Origin: Geobacter sp. UBA4074
GTDB lineage: Bacteria > Desulfobacterota > Desulfuromonadia > Geobacterales > Pseudopelobacteraceae
Direction of reading: 5' to 3'
Assembly: GCA_002383415.1 (NCBI GenBank)
Contig: DFYU01000122.1
Location: 4,543 to 41,976, forward strand
Length of the DNA stretch: 37,434 nt
Under the pieces are notes generated by a model, which was not told the DNA's origin, did not search any database, and worked only from the letters and a program-made list of their open reading frames with translations. Positions 30,368 to 37,434 of the stretch are shown in pieces. The stretch's first letter is position 1. The number at the start of each line of letters is the position of its first letter. The position numbers and the translations under genes were made by a program.

Positions 30368-31708
30368 ATGAACATTGAAAAAGGCTTGGACAAGGTCGTC
30401 AAGACCATCCGGGTGATGATTACCGATCAACCAGGCTTCCTGGGCAAGCTGACCACCGCCATCGGCTCCGAGGGAGGCAATATCGGTGACGTGCGCCTGA
30501 TGCGCTCCGGTCTGACCCACAACGTGCGCGAGATCACGGTCTACGTGGACAGCGATCAGCATCTGGAGCGGATTCTCCAGGCGGTGGGCCAGGTGGACGG
30601 GGTGACCATCGAAGAGGTGATCGACCGGGTGCAGAAGGTGCATGAGGGGGGCAAGATAGCGGTCAGAAGCCGAGTGGAGCTTGAAACCATCGGCGATGTG
30701 CGCAAGATCTACACACCTGGCGTGGCCTCCATCTGTCGTCAGATTCAGAAACAGCCAGAGTTGGCCCAGCGTTACACCGCCATCAGCAACAGCGTGGCGA
30801 TCATCACCAATGGCACCGCCATTCTGGGGCTGGGGGATATCGGGCCGGTGGCCGGCATGCCGGTGATGGAGGGCAAGTCGGTATTGTTCGATAAATTGGT
30901 CGGCATATCCGGCATACCGATTCTGCTGGACAGCAAAGACCCGTCCCAGATCGTGGAGACCATCTGTCGCATCGCCCCCACCTTCGGGGCTATCAAATTG
31001 GAGGATATCGCGGCGCCGGACTGCTTCGAGATCGAGCGGCGGTTGGTGGAGCGGCTGGATATGCCGATTATGCATGACGACCAGCACGGTACCGCCGTGG
31101 TGGTGCTGGCGGCGCTGTTGAACGTGACCCGTTTCACCAGCACCCGCCTGCAGAATGCCACAGTCGGTATCATCGGTCTGGGGGCGGCCGGAACCGGCAT
31201 CGCCAAACTGCTGATGGCCTACGGGATCAAGCAGGTGCTGGGCACCGATCTGAGCGCGGCGGCCATGGCGATGCACGAGGAGAACGGCGGTGTGGCAACG
31301 GATCTGGTCGGGTTGATGGAGCGATCACCGATTGTGGTGGCCACCACCGGCTGTCCGGGTCTGATCAAGCCGGAGATGGTCCAGCCGGGGCAGGTGATTC
31401 TTGCGCTGTCCAATCCTGATGCCGAAATCAAGCCCCAGCAGGCCCTGGAGGCCGGGGCATCCTTTGCGGCTGACGGTAAAAGCATCAACAACGCCCTGGC
31501 CTTCCCCGGCATCTTCCGGGGCGCCTTGAACGCCCGGGCCTGTCGAATCAATAACCGGATGCTGATTGCTGCCGCCAAGGTGATTGCCCAGTATGCCGAA
31601 GATGGCGAACTGGTGCCGGGCATCCTCAATGCCGAGGTACATACCGCAGTGGCCGATGCGGTGGCCCAGGCAGCCCGAGTGTCGGGAGCGGTCAAGCATC
31701 AGCTGTAA
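30368..31708 (+). CDS. Malic enzyme with N-terminal ACT domain
   Basis: A 446-residue NAD(P)-dependent malate dehydrogenase (oxaloacetate-decarboxylating) interconverting malate with pyruvate and CO2. Residues ~12-85 are an ACT domain (IRVMITDQPGFLGKLTTAIG), a likely amino-acid or metabolite sensor. The malic domain contains YTPGVA, NGTAILGLGDIGP, IKLEDI and HDDQHGTA; the NAD domain has GLGAAGTGIA and LSNPDAEI, then FPGIFRGAL. Cofactor choice is not resolved; the acidic LGTDLS after the GxGxxG suggests NAD. GAGGAG precedes the ATG. Last gene of the purE-carbonic anhydrase set. Confidence 0.94.
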   Translation: MNIEKGLDKVVKTIRVMITDQPGFLGKLTTAIGSEGGNIGDVRLMRSGLTHNVREITVYVDSDQHLERILQAVGQVDGVTIEEVIDRVQKVHEGGKIAVRSRVELETIGDVRKIYTPGVASICRQIQKQPELAQRYTAISNSVAIITNGTAILGLGDIGPVAGMPVMEGKSVLFDKLVGISGIPILLDSKDPSQIVETICRIAPTFGAIKLEDIAAPDCFEIERRLVERLDMPIMHDDQHGTAVVVLAALLNVTRFTSTRLQNATVGIIGLGAAGTGIAKLLMAYGIKQVLGTDLSAAAMAMHEENGGVATDLVGLMERSPIVVATTGCPGLIKPEMVQPGQVILALSNPDAEIKPQQALEAGASFAADGKSINNALAFPGIFRGALNARACRINNRMLIAAAKVIAQYAEDGELVPGILNAEVHTAVADAVAQAARVSGAVKHQL

Positions 31709-31740
31709 GCTGGCGGAGGGTCGCTTCTGGTTTTGTCTGC

Positions 31741-31774
31741 GCAGGCTCCCCGGTGGTGTCGCCGGGGAGCCTGC
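31741..31774. terminator. Strong hairpin between convergent malic enzyme and Tim44-like genes
   Basis: GCAGGCTCCCCGG (31741-31753) pairs perfectly with CCGGGGAGCCTGC (31762-31774) around an 8-base loop. No T tract follows on either strand. Confidence 0.6.
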
Positions 31775-31785
31775 GTGTAGTTGGA

Positions 31786-32742
31786 TCAGCGTTGATGAAT
31801 GGCAGAAAGCTGCCATGGATTGCTGCCCACGGATCTGGTGAAGGTCCAGAACTCCTCAAAACGTACCGGTTCCGTTGTGCTTCCCGAAACCACGGCGCCG
31901 GTCGCCTCATCGGTCGTATAATCAAGCAGGTTGGCATGTACCAGCGCTGTAATGTAATCCTGTCCAGACTCCTGCCAGGCCTCGGCGATCTCCACCTTTC
32001 TGACAGCTATGTTTTCGAGCCGGTTGATCTGCTTGTCCTTCAGCAGCTGTTCGATATCGCCCTGCATGGTAGTCCGCATCTCGTCGGTCAGGAGCCCGGA
32101 AACCGAAGACAGGTCGCGATGCATCCAGGCGGCCTGGATCCTGAAGAAATGATTCATCACCGTGTCCTGAAAGGCTGTTTCGTCAAAGCTGCGATCCATC
32201 TGCTGGATATGCTGCAGCCCGGAATCGGCTGGCAGGTAGGCGGTCTCGACCGGCTGCATCCTGATCGCTTCGGGTTGCCGTGCGCCAAACGGTGCGCTGG
32301 AGTTCAGTGCCGGCGCCAGCTGACTCTGCTCTCTCTTTTTCTTCATAAAGCGATAGATCAGGTAGGCGATACCGGCCAGCAGGGCGATCTCGAACAGGCC
32401 GATGCCACCACTGCCCGGCATACCACCGGAAGCCCCGGCAAAACTACTGAACAACATGCTGCCGAGCATGCCGCCCATCAGGCCGCCGGCCATACTCCTC
32501 ATGAAGCCTCCGCCTGCTGCAGGCTGCTGCTGTAGCGAACCGGGCGCCGTTGTGGCCTGCTGCTGCCGTGGCTGGCTTGTCTGGTAGGCAGGTGCTGCCG
32601 GTTTGCTGTAGGTGCGGGAACCGCGACTGCCGATGGAGCGTTTGCCGCCACTCCTTGCTTCGGCATGCAGTTCGAAAACGGTGATACTCAGAAACAGAAC
32701 TGCTGCCAGTACGGTAAAAATTCTTGCGACCTGTCGTTGCAT
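31786..32742 (-). CDS. Tim44-like domain membrane protein
   Basis: A 318-residue protein. It has a signal-like N-terminus (FTVLAAVLFLSITVFELHAEA), a low-complexity Gln/Pro/Ser region, a Gly/Met-rich hydrophobic segment (GGLMGGMLGSMLFSSFAG), a membrane helix (IGLFEIALLAGIAYLIYRF), then a C-terminal Tim44-like domain of about 150 residues (DETAFQDTVMNHFFRIQAAW ... EEFWTFTR, each under twenty residues in a row). Bacterial Tim44-like proteins of this layout are widespread but their function is not settled. AAGGAG precedes ATG 32742; upstream in-frame ATGs lie in the terC gene. It follows terC by 34 bases and may be co-transcribed. Confidence 0.8.
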   Translation of the reverse strand: MQRQVARIFTVLAAVLFLSITVFELHAEARSGGKRSIGSRGSRTYSKPAAPAYQTSQPRQQQATTAPGSLQQQPAAGGGFMRSMAGGLMGGMLGSMLFSSFAGASGGMPGSGGIGLFEIALLAGIAYLIYRFMKKKREQSQLAPALNSSAPFGARQPEAIRMQPVETAYLPADSGLQHIQQMDRSFDETAFQDTVMNHFFRIQAAWMHRDLSSVSGLLTDEMRTTMQGDIEQLLKDKQINRLENIAVRKVEIAEAWQESGQDYITALVHANLLDYTTDEATGAVVSGSTTEPVRFEEFWTFTRSVGSNPWQLSAIHQR

Positions 32743-32776
32743 GTTCACTCCTTGGTTGGTTAGTAGCATGGATACT

Positions 32777-33730
32777 CTAGCAGGCTTCATCCGGCAGGTT
32801 GGCCTTTGGGGCAAGCGCCGGGGTTGTATTGGCAAGCAATGACAGCCCAATGGCCGTCACGAGGCTTGCAACGATAATTCCCAGTGAAATTGATATCGGT
32901 ACATGCACCCCCAGCATGATCAGGATCATCTTGATGCCGACAAAACCAAGGATGAAGGAGATGCCGTATTTCAGGTAGATAAACATCCCCATTACCCCTG
33001 CCAGCAGGAAGTAGAGCGCCCGCAGTCCCATAATGGCAAAGACATTGGAGGTCAGTACGATGAACGGGTCCAGGGTAATGGCAAAGATGGCCGGTATGGA
33101 ATCCAGTGCAAAGACCAGATCGCTGCTTTCCACCACCAGCAAGACCATGAACAGCGGACTGGCAACCCACAGCTTGAGACGCCGGGTCACAAACCAATCG
33201 CCCCGGATCTTTTTAGTCATCGGCAGAAACTTGCGGGCCAGCCGCACCAGCGGATTTTTGTCCGGCTCCATCTCGTGGCTGGGGCCGAAGGCCATCTTCC
33301 AGGCGGTGTAGAGCAGGATTGCACCAAAGATGTAGAACAACCACTGAAAACGCTGCAGTAGTTCCGCGCCTACGAAGATGAAGACTACCCGCATGATCAA
33401 GGCACCCAGGATGCCCCACTTGAGCACCCGTGCCTGCAGCTCGCCCCTGACCCCGAAGACCGTAAAGATCATGATGAAGACAAACAGGTTGTCAACCGAA
33501 AGGGATTTCTCGATCAGGTAGCCGGTCAGAAATTCAAGGGCCGGTTGTTTGCCCATCAGGAAATAGATGCCGACATTGAAGGCCAGGGCAAGGCCAACCC
33601 AGACGATGCTCCAGATCAAGGCCTCCTTGAACGAAACCTGGTGGCTCTTGCGGTTTAAGCCCAGGTCGATGGCCAGCATGATGACCACCAGAACCGTGAA
33701 GGCGCTCCAGAGGAGCAATGATGATGTCAT
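32777..33730 (-). CDS. TerC/Alx-family membrane protein, probable manganese exporter
   Basis: A 317-residue inner-membrane protein with about nine helices. The family signature acidic motifs are SLSVDNLFVF in one helix and ESSDLVFALDSIPAIFAIT, mirrored in the second half (shown in two parts: ESSDLVFALD, SIPAIFAIT). Members such as Alx and YkoY export Mn2+. It is downstream of a zinc-ribbon gene and a yybP-ykoY manganese riboswitch, which strongly supports a role in manganese homeostasis. Tellurite resistance, from the family name, is not supported by context. Confidence 0.93.
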   Translation of the reverse strand: MTSSLLLWSAFTVLVVIMLAIDLGLNRKSHQVSFKEALIWSIVWVGLALAFNVGIYFLMGKQPALEFLTGYLIEKSLSVDNLFVFIMIFTVFGVRGELQARVLKWGILGALIMRVVFIFVGAELLQRFQWLFYIFGAILLYTAWKMAFGPSHEMEPDKNPLVRLARKFLPMTKKIRGDWFVTRRLKLWVASPLFMVLLVVESSDLVFALDSIPAIFAITLDPFIVLTSNVFAIMGLRALYFLLAGVMGMFIYLKYGISFILGFVGIKMILIMLGVHVPISISLGIIVASLVTAIGLSLLANTTPALAPKANLPDEAC

Positions 33731-33763
33731 GGGTGTATAATCCTCTTTGTGTGTGGTTGGTGG

Positions 33764-34063
33764 TTAGTCAAAATCAAACAGCTCGCTTAAGAGCGATTTC
33801 TTTTTCCTGTAGGGATGGCTGTAGCGATGGTCTTTGCCGTGGTGCTGCTGGTACGGTTGCTGCGGTTGCTGCGGCTGCTGCTGGTAGGTCATGGTCGTTG
33901 GTGCAGCGGCAGGCGTGCTGTCTTGGTTCAGCGAGCGCTCGATGATCTTGTCCAGTTCTCCACGGTCGAGCCAGATACCGCGGCAGCGCGGACAGTAATC
34001 GATCTCGATCCCCTGGCGCTCGGTCATCATCAGGCTGGTGTCGCTACAAACAGGGCATTGCAT
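33764..34063 (-). CDS. Zinc-ribbon (TFIIB-type) small protein
   Basis: A 99-residue protein with an N-terminal zinc ribbon, CPVC and CPRC spaced by ~20 residues with CRGIWLDRGELDKII after it, typical of the zf-TFIIB family. A Gln/Pro-rich linker (YQQQPQQPQQPYQQHHGK) leads to a basic tail ending in LLSELFDFD. The function is unknown. AAAGGAG is eight bases before ATG 34063; an ATG two codons upstream is too close to it. It is the first gene behind the manganese riboswitch and sits 33 bases before terC. Confidence 0.8.
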   Translation of the reverse strand: MQCPVCSDTSLMMTERQGIEIDYCPRCRGIWLDRGELDKIIERSLNQDSTPAAAPTTMTYQQQPQQPQQPYQQHHGKDHRYSHPYRKKKSLLSELFDFD

Positions 34064-34116
34064 GATCATTTCTCCTTTTCGGTTCCATTGTGGTGCTGTT
34101 GATGTACGCAGGGCAT

Positions 34117-34160
34117 AAAAAAAAGACCTTTATCCGTGGCGTAACCAGGATAAAGGTCTT
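34117..34160 (-). terminator. Riboswitch-controlled intrinsic terminator before the zinc-ribbon/terC operon
   Basis: On the minus strand AAGACCTTTATCC pairs perfectly over 13 bp with GGATAAAGGTCTT (34123-34135 with 34148-34160), loop 12 bases, followed by eight T residues (34117-34124). It ends about 55 bases before the first start codon. Confidence 0.9.
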
Positions 34161-34256
34161 GTTGACAGTATGCACTGTCCCGTTTCCGGGCTTTTCAGCC
34201 GTAGTGACGAAAACGGGTCGGCCTTGTTTGTGGCCGATAACTACTCCCCTTTAGGA
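34148..34256 (-). ncRNA. yybP-ykoY (manganese) riboswitch
   Basis: On the minus strand the leader holds TAAAGGGGAGTAG near its 5' end and CATACTGTCAACAAGACC near its 3' end, the two conserved blocks of the yybP-ykoY family. The closing helix can be drawn as TAAAGG (34248-34253) with CCTTTA (34151-34156). The same CCTTTA is the left arm of the terminator, so ligand-stabilised aptamer would block termination and turn expression on. Downstream genes are a zinc-ribbon protein and TerC, a classic target family. Confidence 0.9.
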
Positions 34257-34262
34257 GTCTTG

Positions 34263-34292
34263 AATATAAATAAAGAGCCCCCAGCTTGTCAA
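34263..34292 (-). promoter_or_regulatory. Promoter of the manganese riboswitch transcript
   Basis: Minus-strand TTGACA (34287-34292), 18 bases, TATATT (34263-34268), with the aptamer beginning about seven bases later. Confidence 0.65.
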
Positions 34293-34343
34293 CAGCTATC
34301 GTAGCTGTCAGTACCGGACACGGCAGCGGTCGCGTCCGATTGA

Positions 34344-35225
34344 TTACCTGCCACGCTGCAGGGCGGCGATCCGCTCTTCCAGCGGCGGGTGGGTCATGAA
34401 CAGTTTTTTCAGCCCGCCGCCAGCGCCGCCTGAGATGCCGAAGGCGGCCATCTGGTCCGGCAGGTGGGGCTGGGTAGTGCTCATGCGCAGTTTCTGCAGG
34501 GCTGCGATCATCTTCTCGCGGCCCGAAATGGCTGCCGCGCCGGCGTCGGCCCTGAATTCACGCTGGCGGCTGAACCAGCAGACGATGATGCTGGCCAGGA
34601 TGCCGAACACCAGCTGGGCGATCATCGAGGTGATAAAGAAGCCCGGACCGTGGCCCCGCTCGGTCTTGAAGATTACCCGGTCCACCAGGTAGCCGGCCAG
34701 TCGCGAGGCCACAATCACGAAGGTGTTGACCACCCCCTGGATCAGGGCCAGGGTGATCATGTCGCCGTTGGCCACGTGGCTGATCTCATGGGCCAATACC
34801 GCCTCGGCCTCGTTGCGGTCCATGGCCCGCAACAGCCCGGTGCTGACCGCAACCAGTGCGTTGTTACGGTTCATGCCGGTGGCAAAGGCGTTGACATCCG
34901 GGGCGTCGTAGATCGCCACCTCAGGCATGCCGATGTTGGCCTTGAGGGCCTGCCGTCGCACCACCTCCACCAGCCAGTGCTCAAGTTCGCTGGAGGGCTG
35001 GCTGATCACCTGGGCGCCGGTCAGCCGCTTGGCGGTCCATTTTGAGATCACCAGCGAGATCAGTGAACCGCCAAAGCCGAACACGGCGGCAAAGACGATC
35101 AGGCTGCCCATATTGAGGCCATGCTGGTCCAGCATTGGGCCGACCCCCAGCAGGTTCAGCACGATGCTGAGCACGAAGACGATCGCCAGGTTGGTGACCA
35201 TGAACAGGATGATTCGTTTAAACAT
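34344..35225 (-). CDS. htpX: Protease HtpX (M48 family)
   Basis: A 293-residue inner-membrane zinc metalloprotease for membrane-protein quality control. Two N-terminal helices (ILFMVTNLAIVFVLSIVL and LIVFAAVFGFGGSLISLVI), active site HEISH (H146, E147, H150), two further helices, then QREFRADAGAA with the third zinc ligand and the C-terminal THPPLEERIAAL. Full length and close to Escherichia coli HtpX. It stands alone, 51 bases upstream of the riboswitch promoter on the same strand. I see no stress-sigma promoter I can defend; 35226-35348 holds nothing else clear. Confidence 0.96.
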   Translation of the reverse strand: MFKRIILFMVTNLAIVFVLSIVLNLLGVGPMLDQHGLNMGSLIVFAAVFGFGGSLISLVISKWTAKRLTGAQVISQPSSELEHWLVEVVRRQALKANIGMPEVAIYDAPDVNAFATGMNRNNALVAVSTGLLRAMDRNEAEAVLAHEISHVANGDMITLALIQGVVNTFVIVASRLAGYLVDRVIFKTERGHGPGFFITSMIAQLVFGILASIIVCWFSRQREFRADAGAAAISGREKMIAALQKLRMSTTQPHLPDQMAAFGISGGAGGGLKKLFMTHPPLEERIAALQRGR

Positions 35226-35348
35226 TGGCTCCTCCGGAGATGATAAGGTTAAGAAGCGTGTAGATCAGCTTGAAAACAGGTAACGGTGAGCAACAAGTGT
35301 AGCAAAAAACCGTCGGCTGGCAAGCTGTCTCACCGTCTGGCACAGATT

Positions 35349-37004
35349 CTAGGCAGCGTTTTCCTGCCGTTTTTCAGATTCGATCGCTTCAGCCAGGGCC
35401 GGGCTGCGCAGCAGACGGTCGGCCTTGACCAGTTGCTCAACCATACGCCGGGTGCCGCTCAGCTCTCCCAGCAGCTGGTTGACCACCGTTATGGACTGGC
35501 GCCGTGAGACCGCAGCATCCAGCAGTTCTGCCTTGGTCTGTTGGTACTGTTGTTCAAAGCCTTCCAGGGCCTCCAGCCGTTCCTGATCAGAGTGATCTTC
35601 GGCGGGCTCTTCCTGATGGGCCAAGCGGCAGCAGTGTTCAATCTGGTCGAACAGCTGCTGCAGCACCGCTACGATTTCAGCATCGCTGCTGCCCAGCAGT
35701 TTCTGGTGCAGGGCCAGCGCAGTGCCTGAAAGGCGCGCCGCTTCGTCGAGATAACGGGCAGTGCGTAACGCCCGGGCGAGCTGTTCGCCCTCCTCACGCG
35801 ACATGGTGGCGGTGCGCACCGTGCCGACAAACTCGGCCACTGCAACCACCAGGCGGTGAATGGCAGCCGCCTGCTGTTCAAATGCCTTGACGGCCACCGG
35901 CGAGGGCGCCATGGAGGCACGCACCAGGCGGTTGGTCATATCCCGCAGCCGCAGCAGTTCAGCCCGCAGGCCGGCCACCGCCAGGCTGGGGGTGTTGGCC
36001 AGGCTGGCATCCAGGTGGTGGGGGCGCCCGGCCTCTTCCTCAAGACTGCGGAAGCGTTTCTCCAGCAGCCGGGTGAGGCGTCCGGTCAGCGGCAGCATGA
36101 TCACGACCCCTAGCAGGTTGAAGACGGTGTGGAACAGCGCCAGCACAGCTGCCGGGCTGCCTTCCAGATCCAGCCCGTCTGCCAGCTGCGCCACCAGCCA
36201 GAGCATGCCCGGCAACAGTGATAACGCCACCACGCCGGTGATCAGGTTGAACAGGATATGCCCCAGTGCCAGTCGTTTGGCATTGGGGGTGGCCCGGAGC
36301 ACGGCGACGGCCGCCGTGGTGGTGGTGCCGAGGTTGGCGCCGATCACGGCGGCAGCAGCCGGTTGGATGCCGATCACTCCGCCCGTGGCGGCGGTCAGGA
36401 TGATGGCGATGGCGGCACTGGATGACTGGGTCAGGACGGTGATCACAAAGCCGACCAACAGAAAGGTGATCACACCGCCGTTGGTGGTGAAGCCTGGAAC
36501 TCCGTTGCCGTACAGCTGTGCCAGGCTGCCAAAGGAGTCTTTGAGGATCGACAGACCGAGAAAAAACAGACCGAAACCGGCCAGGGCTTCGCCCAGACCC
36601 TGATTGCGCCGACTGCTGGACCCCAGCCGCAACGCCACGCCCAGGGCCAGGATCGGCAGGGCAAAGTTCTCGATCTTGAAGCCGAACCCCACCAGGCTGA
36701 CCAGCCAGCCGGTGACGGTGGTGCCGACGTTGGTGCCGAACACCACCCCCAGGCCCTGCCGTAGGCCCATCAGGCCGACGTTGACAAAACCGATCACCGC
36801 CACGGTGACCGCCGTGGATGACTGCACCAGGCCGGTCACCAGCACGCCGGCCAGTACCCCCTTGAGCGGCGTGGAGGTGAAGCGGCCCAGCAACTGTTTC
36901 AGCCCCTCGCCGGCAAACAGCTTCAGGCCTTCGGTCATCATCAGCATGGCCAGCAGGAACAAGGCCAAACCGCCGATCGCATTGATGGTCGTACTCAGTA
37001 TCAT
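35349..37004 (-). CDS. Na/Pi cotransporter family protein with PhoU-like tail
   Basis: A 551-residue membrane protein of the NptA/YjbB type. The two inverted repeats carry the QSST signatures GLVQSSTAVTVAVIGFVN (first) and TQSSSAAIAIILTAA (second), with GTNVGTTVTGW and GANLGTTTTAA. About eight or nine helices lead to a cytoplasmic PhoU-like helical tail of ~200 residues (from ~330). Function: sodium-linked phosphate movement across the inner membrane. ATG 37004 follows GGTGAT and gives the usual N-terminus (INAIGGLALFLLAM); ATG 37040 is an alternative. It follows the SLC13 gene by 42 bases on the same strand. Confidence 0.9.
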   Translation of the reverse strand: MILSTTINAIGGLALFLLAMLMMTEGLKLFAGEGLKQLLGRFTSTPLKGVLAGVLVTGLVQSSTAVTVAVIGFVNVGLMGLRQGLGVVFGTNVGTTVTGWLVSLVGFGFKIENFALPILALGVALRLGSSSRRNQGLGEALAGFGLFFLGLSILKDSFGSLAQLYGNGVPGFTTNGGVITFLLVGFVITVLTQSSSAAIAIILTAATGGVIGIQPAAAAVIGANLGTTTTAAVAVLRATPNAKRLALGHILFNLITGVVALSLLPGMLWLVAQLADGLDLEGSPAAVLALFHTVFNLLGVVIMLPLTGRLTRLLEKRFRSLEEEAGRPHHLDASLANTPSLAVAGLRAELLRLRDMTNRLVRASMAPSPVAVKAFEQQAAAIHRLVVAVAEFVGTVRTATMSREEGEQLARALRTARYLDEAARLSGTALALHQKLLGSSDAEIVAVLQQLFDQIEHCCRLAHQEEPAEDHSDQERLEALEGFEQQYQQTKAELLDAAVSRRQSITVVNQLLGELSGTRRMVEQLVKADRLLRSPALAEAIESEKRQENAA

Positions 37005-37046
37005 CAGATCACCATGGTGTAGCTGGCTTGTGGTTAGCACCCAGCA

Positions 37047-37434
37047 CTAAAACGGCCAGAAACGCGGGATAAAGATGGTTGCCAGGATCCAGAACAGGAT
37101 GTTGAGCGGCGTGCCCACCTTGAGAAAATCGGCGTAGCGGAACTGGCCCGGCCCGTAGATCAGGGTGTTGGTCTGGTAGCCCACCGGGGTCATGAAGCTG
37201 GCCGAGGCGGCAAAGGTAATCGCCATCAACAGGGGCCGCGCATCGATCCCCAGGCTCTCGGCAGCGGCGATGGCGATCGGCGCCAGTAGCGCTGCGGTGG
37301 CGTTGTTGGACATCAGCTCGGTTAAGAGTGAGGTGGCCAGATACAGACCTGAGACCAGCGCCACCGGACCCAGGCTGCCCAGGTGCTCGACCAGCAGACC
37401 GCCGAGCAGGCGGGCGGCGCCGGTGGTCTCCAGG
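37047..37434 (-). CDS. SLC13/DASS-family permease, C-terminal part (start outside window)
   Basis: The frame is open to the window edge; 128 residues of the C-terminus are visible. SNNATAALLAPIAIAAA is the SNNA sodium/substrate motif, and TPVGYQTNTLIYGPGQ is the second conserved substrate loop of SLC13-like divalent-anion:sodium symporters. It ends in a hydrophobic helix (NILFWILATIFIPRFWPF). Substrate (sulfate, dicarboxylate or other anion) cannot be determined from this part. Probably co-transcribed with the Na/Pi gene. Confidence 0.88.
   Translation of the reverse strand, partial: LETTGAARLLGGLLVEHLGSLGPVALVSGLYLATSLLTELMSNNATAALLAPIAIAAAESLGIDARPLLMAITFAASASFMTPVGYQTNTLIYGPGQFRYADFLKVGTPLNILFWILATIFIPRFWPF

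Noticed and set aside
1..37434. CRISPR arrays, insertion sequences, prophage genes, tRNA or rRNA genes
   Set aside because: No regularly spaced repeats, transposase or integrase motifs, or recognisable stable RNA sequences were seen on either strand.

Overview
The window looks like chromosomal DNA from a GC-rich, anaerobic, metal-respiring deltaproteobacterium of the Geobacter / Trichlorobacter / Pelobacter group (Desulfuromonadia). The evidence is the gene mix: a hexaheme c-type cytochrome, a selenocysteine peroxiredoxin, two rubrerythrins, a class III ribonucleotide reductase, a Na+-pumping methylmalonyl-CoA decarboxylase and an ACT-domain malic enzyme. Species cannot be fixed from the sequence alone. 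I see no rRNA, tRNA, insertion sequence, phage gene or CRISPR array; gene density is high and most genes sit in short operons.

Layout. 1-1334: 3' part of a Kef-type cation/proton antiporter. 1357-3111: a strong promoter, then a Tat-exported multi-FeS protein and a membrane cytochrome b, closed by a clear terminator. 3248-4138: ZupT-like metal transporter. 4149-7364: an NrdR-box-like site, a cobalamin riboswitch with an attenuator, and nrdD, a separate small glycyl-radical polypeptide and nrdG. 7365-11989 (minus strand): an iron-uptake operon read as DUF3793 protein, HemP, outer-membrane protein, FeoA, FeoA, FeoB and a Cys-rich FeoB partner, from a promoter overlapped by a Fur-like site. 12031-18411: an oxygen-defence island with a PerR/Fur regulator, a cytidylate-kinase-like protein, rubrerythrin, KatG, selenocysteine PrxU, a DUF4149 membrane protein and a second rubrerythrin.

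18503-21938 (minus): a CusR/CusS-like two-component system followed by a hexaheme cytochrome. The regulator gene and the cytochrome gene each carry the same operator-promoter module. 22015-25775: mmdA-D-C-B, the sodium-pumping decarboxylase. 25772-28420 (minus): P-type cation ATPase. 28628-28975: small predicted lipoprotein. 29133-31708: purE, beta-carbonic anhydrase, malic enzyme. 31786-32742 (minus): Tim44-like protein. 32777-34292 (minus): TerC and a zinc-ribbon protein behind a yybP-ykoY (manganese) riboswitch. 34344-35225 (minus): HtpX. 35349-37004 (minus): Na/Pi cotransporter. 37047-37434 (minus): 3' part of an SLC13-type permease.

The genes fit an anaerobe that handles iron, manganese and other metals and brief oxygen exposure, and runs C3/C4 CO2 chemistry. 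The most notable observations are the twin CusR-like promoters, the glycyl-radical domain of NrdD encoded as its own peptide, the UGA-encoded selenocysteine with an adjacent SECIS-like hairpin, and the two riboswitches whose alternative helices can be drawn.
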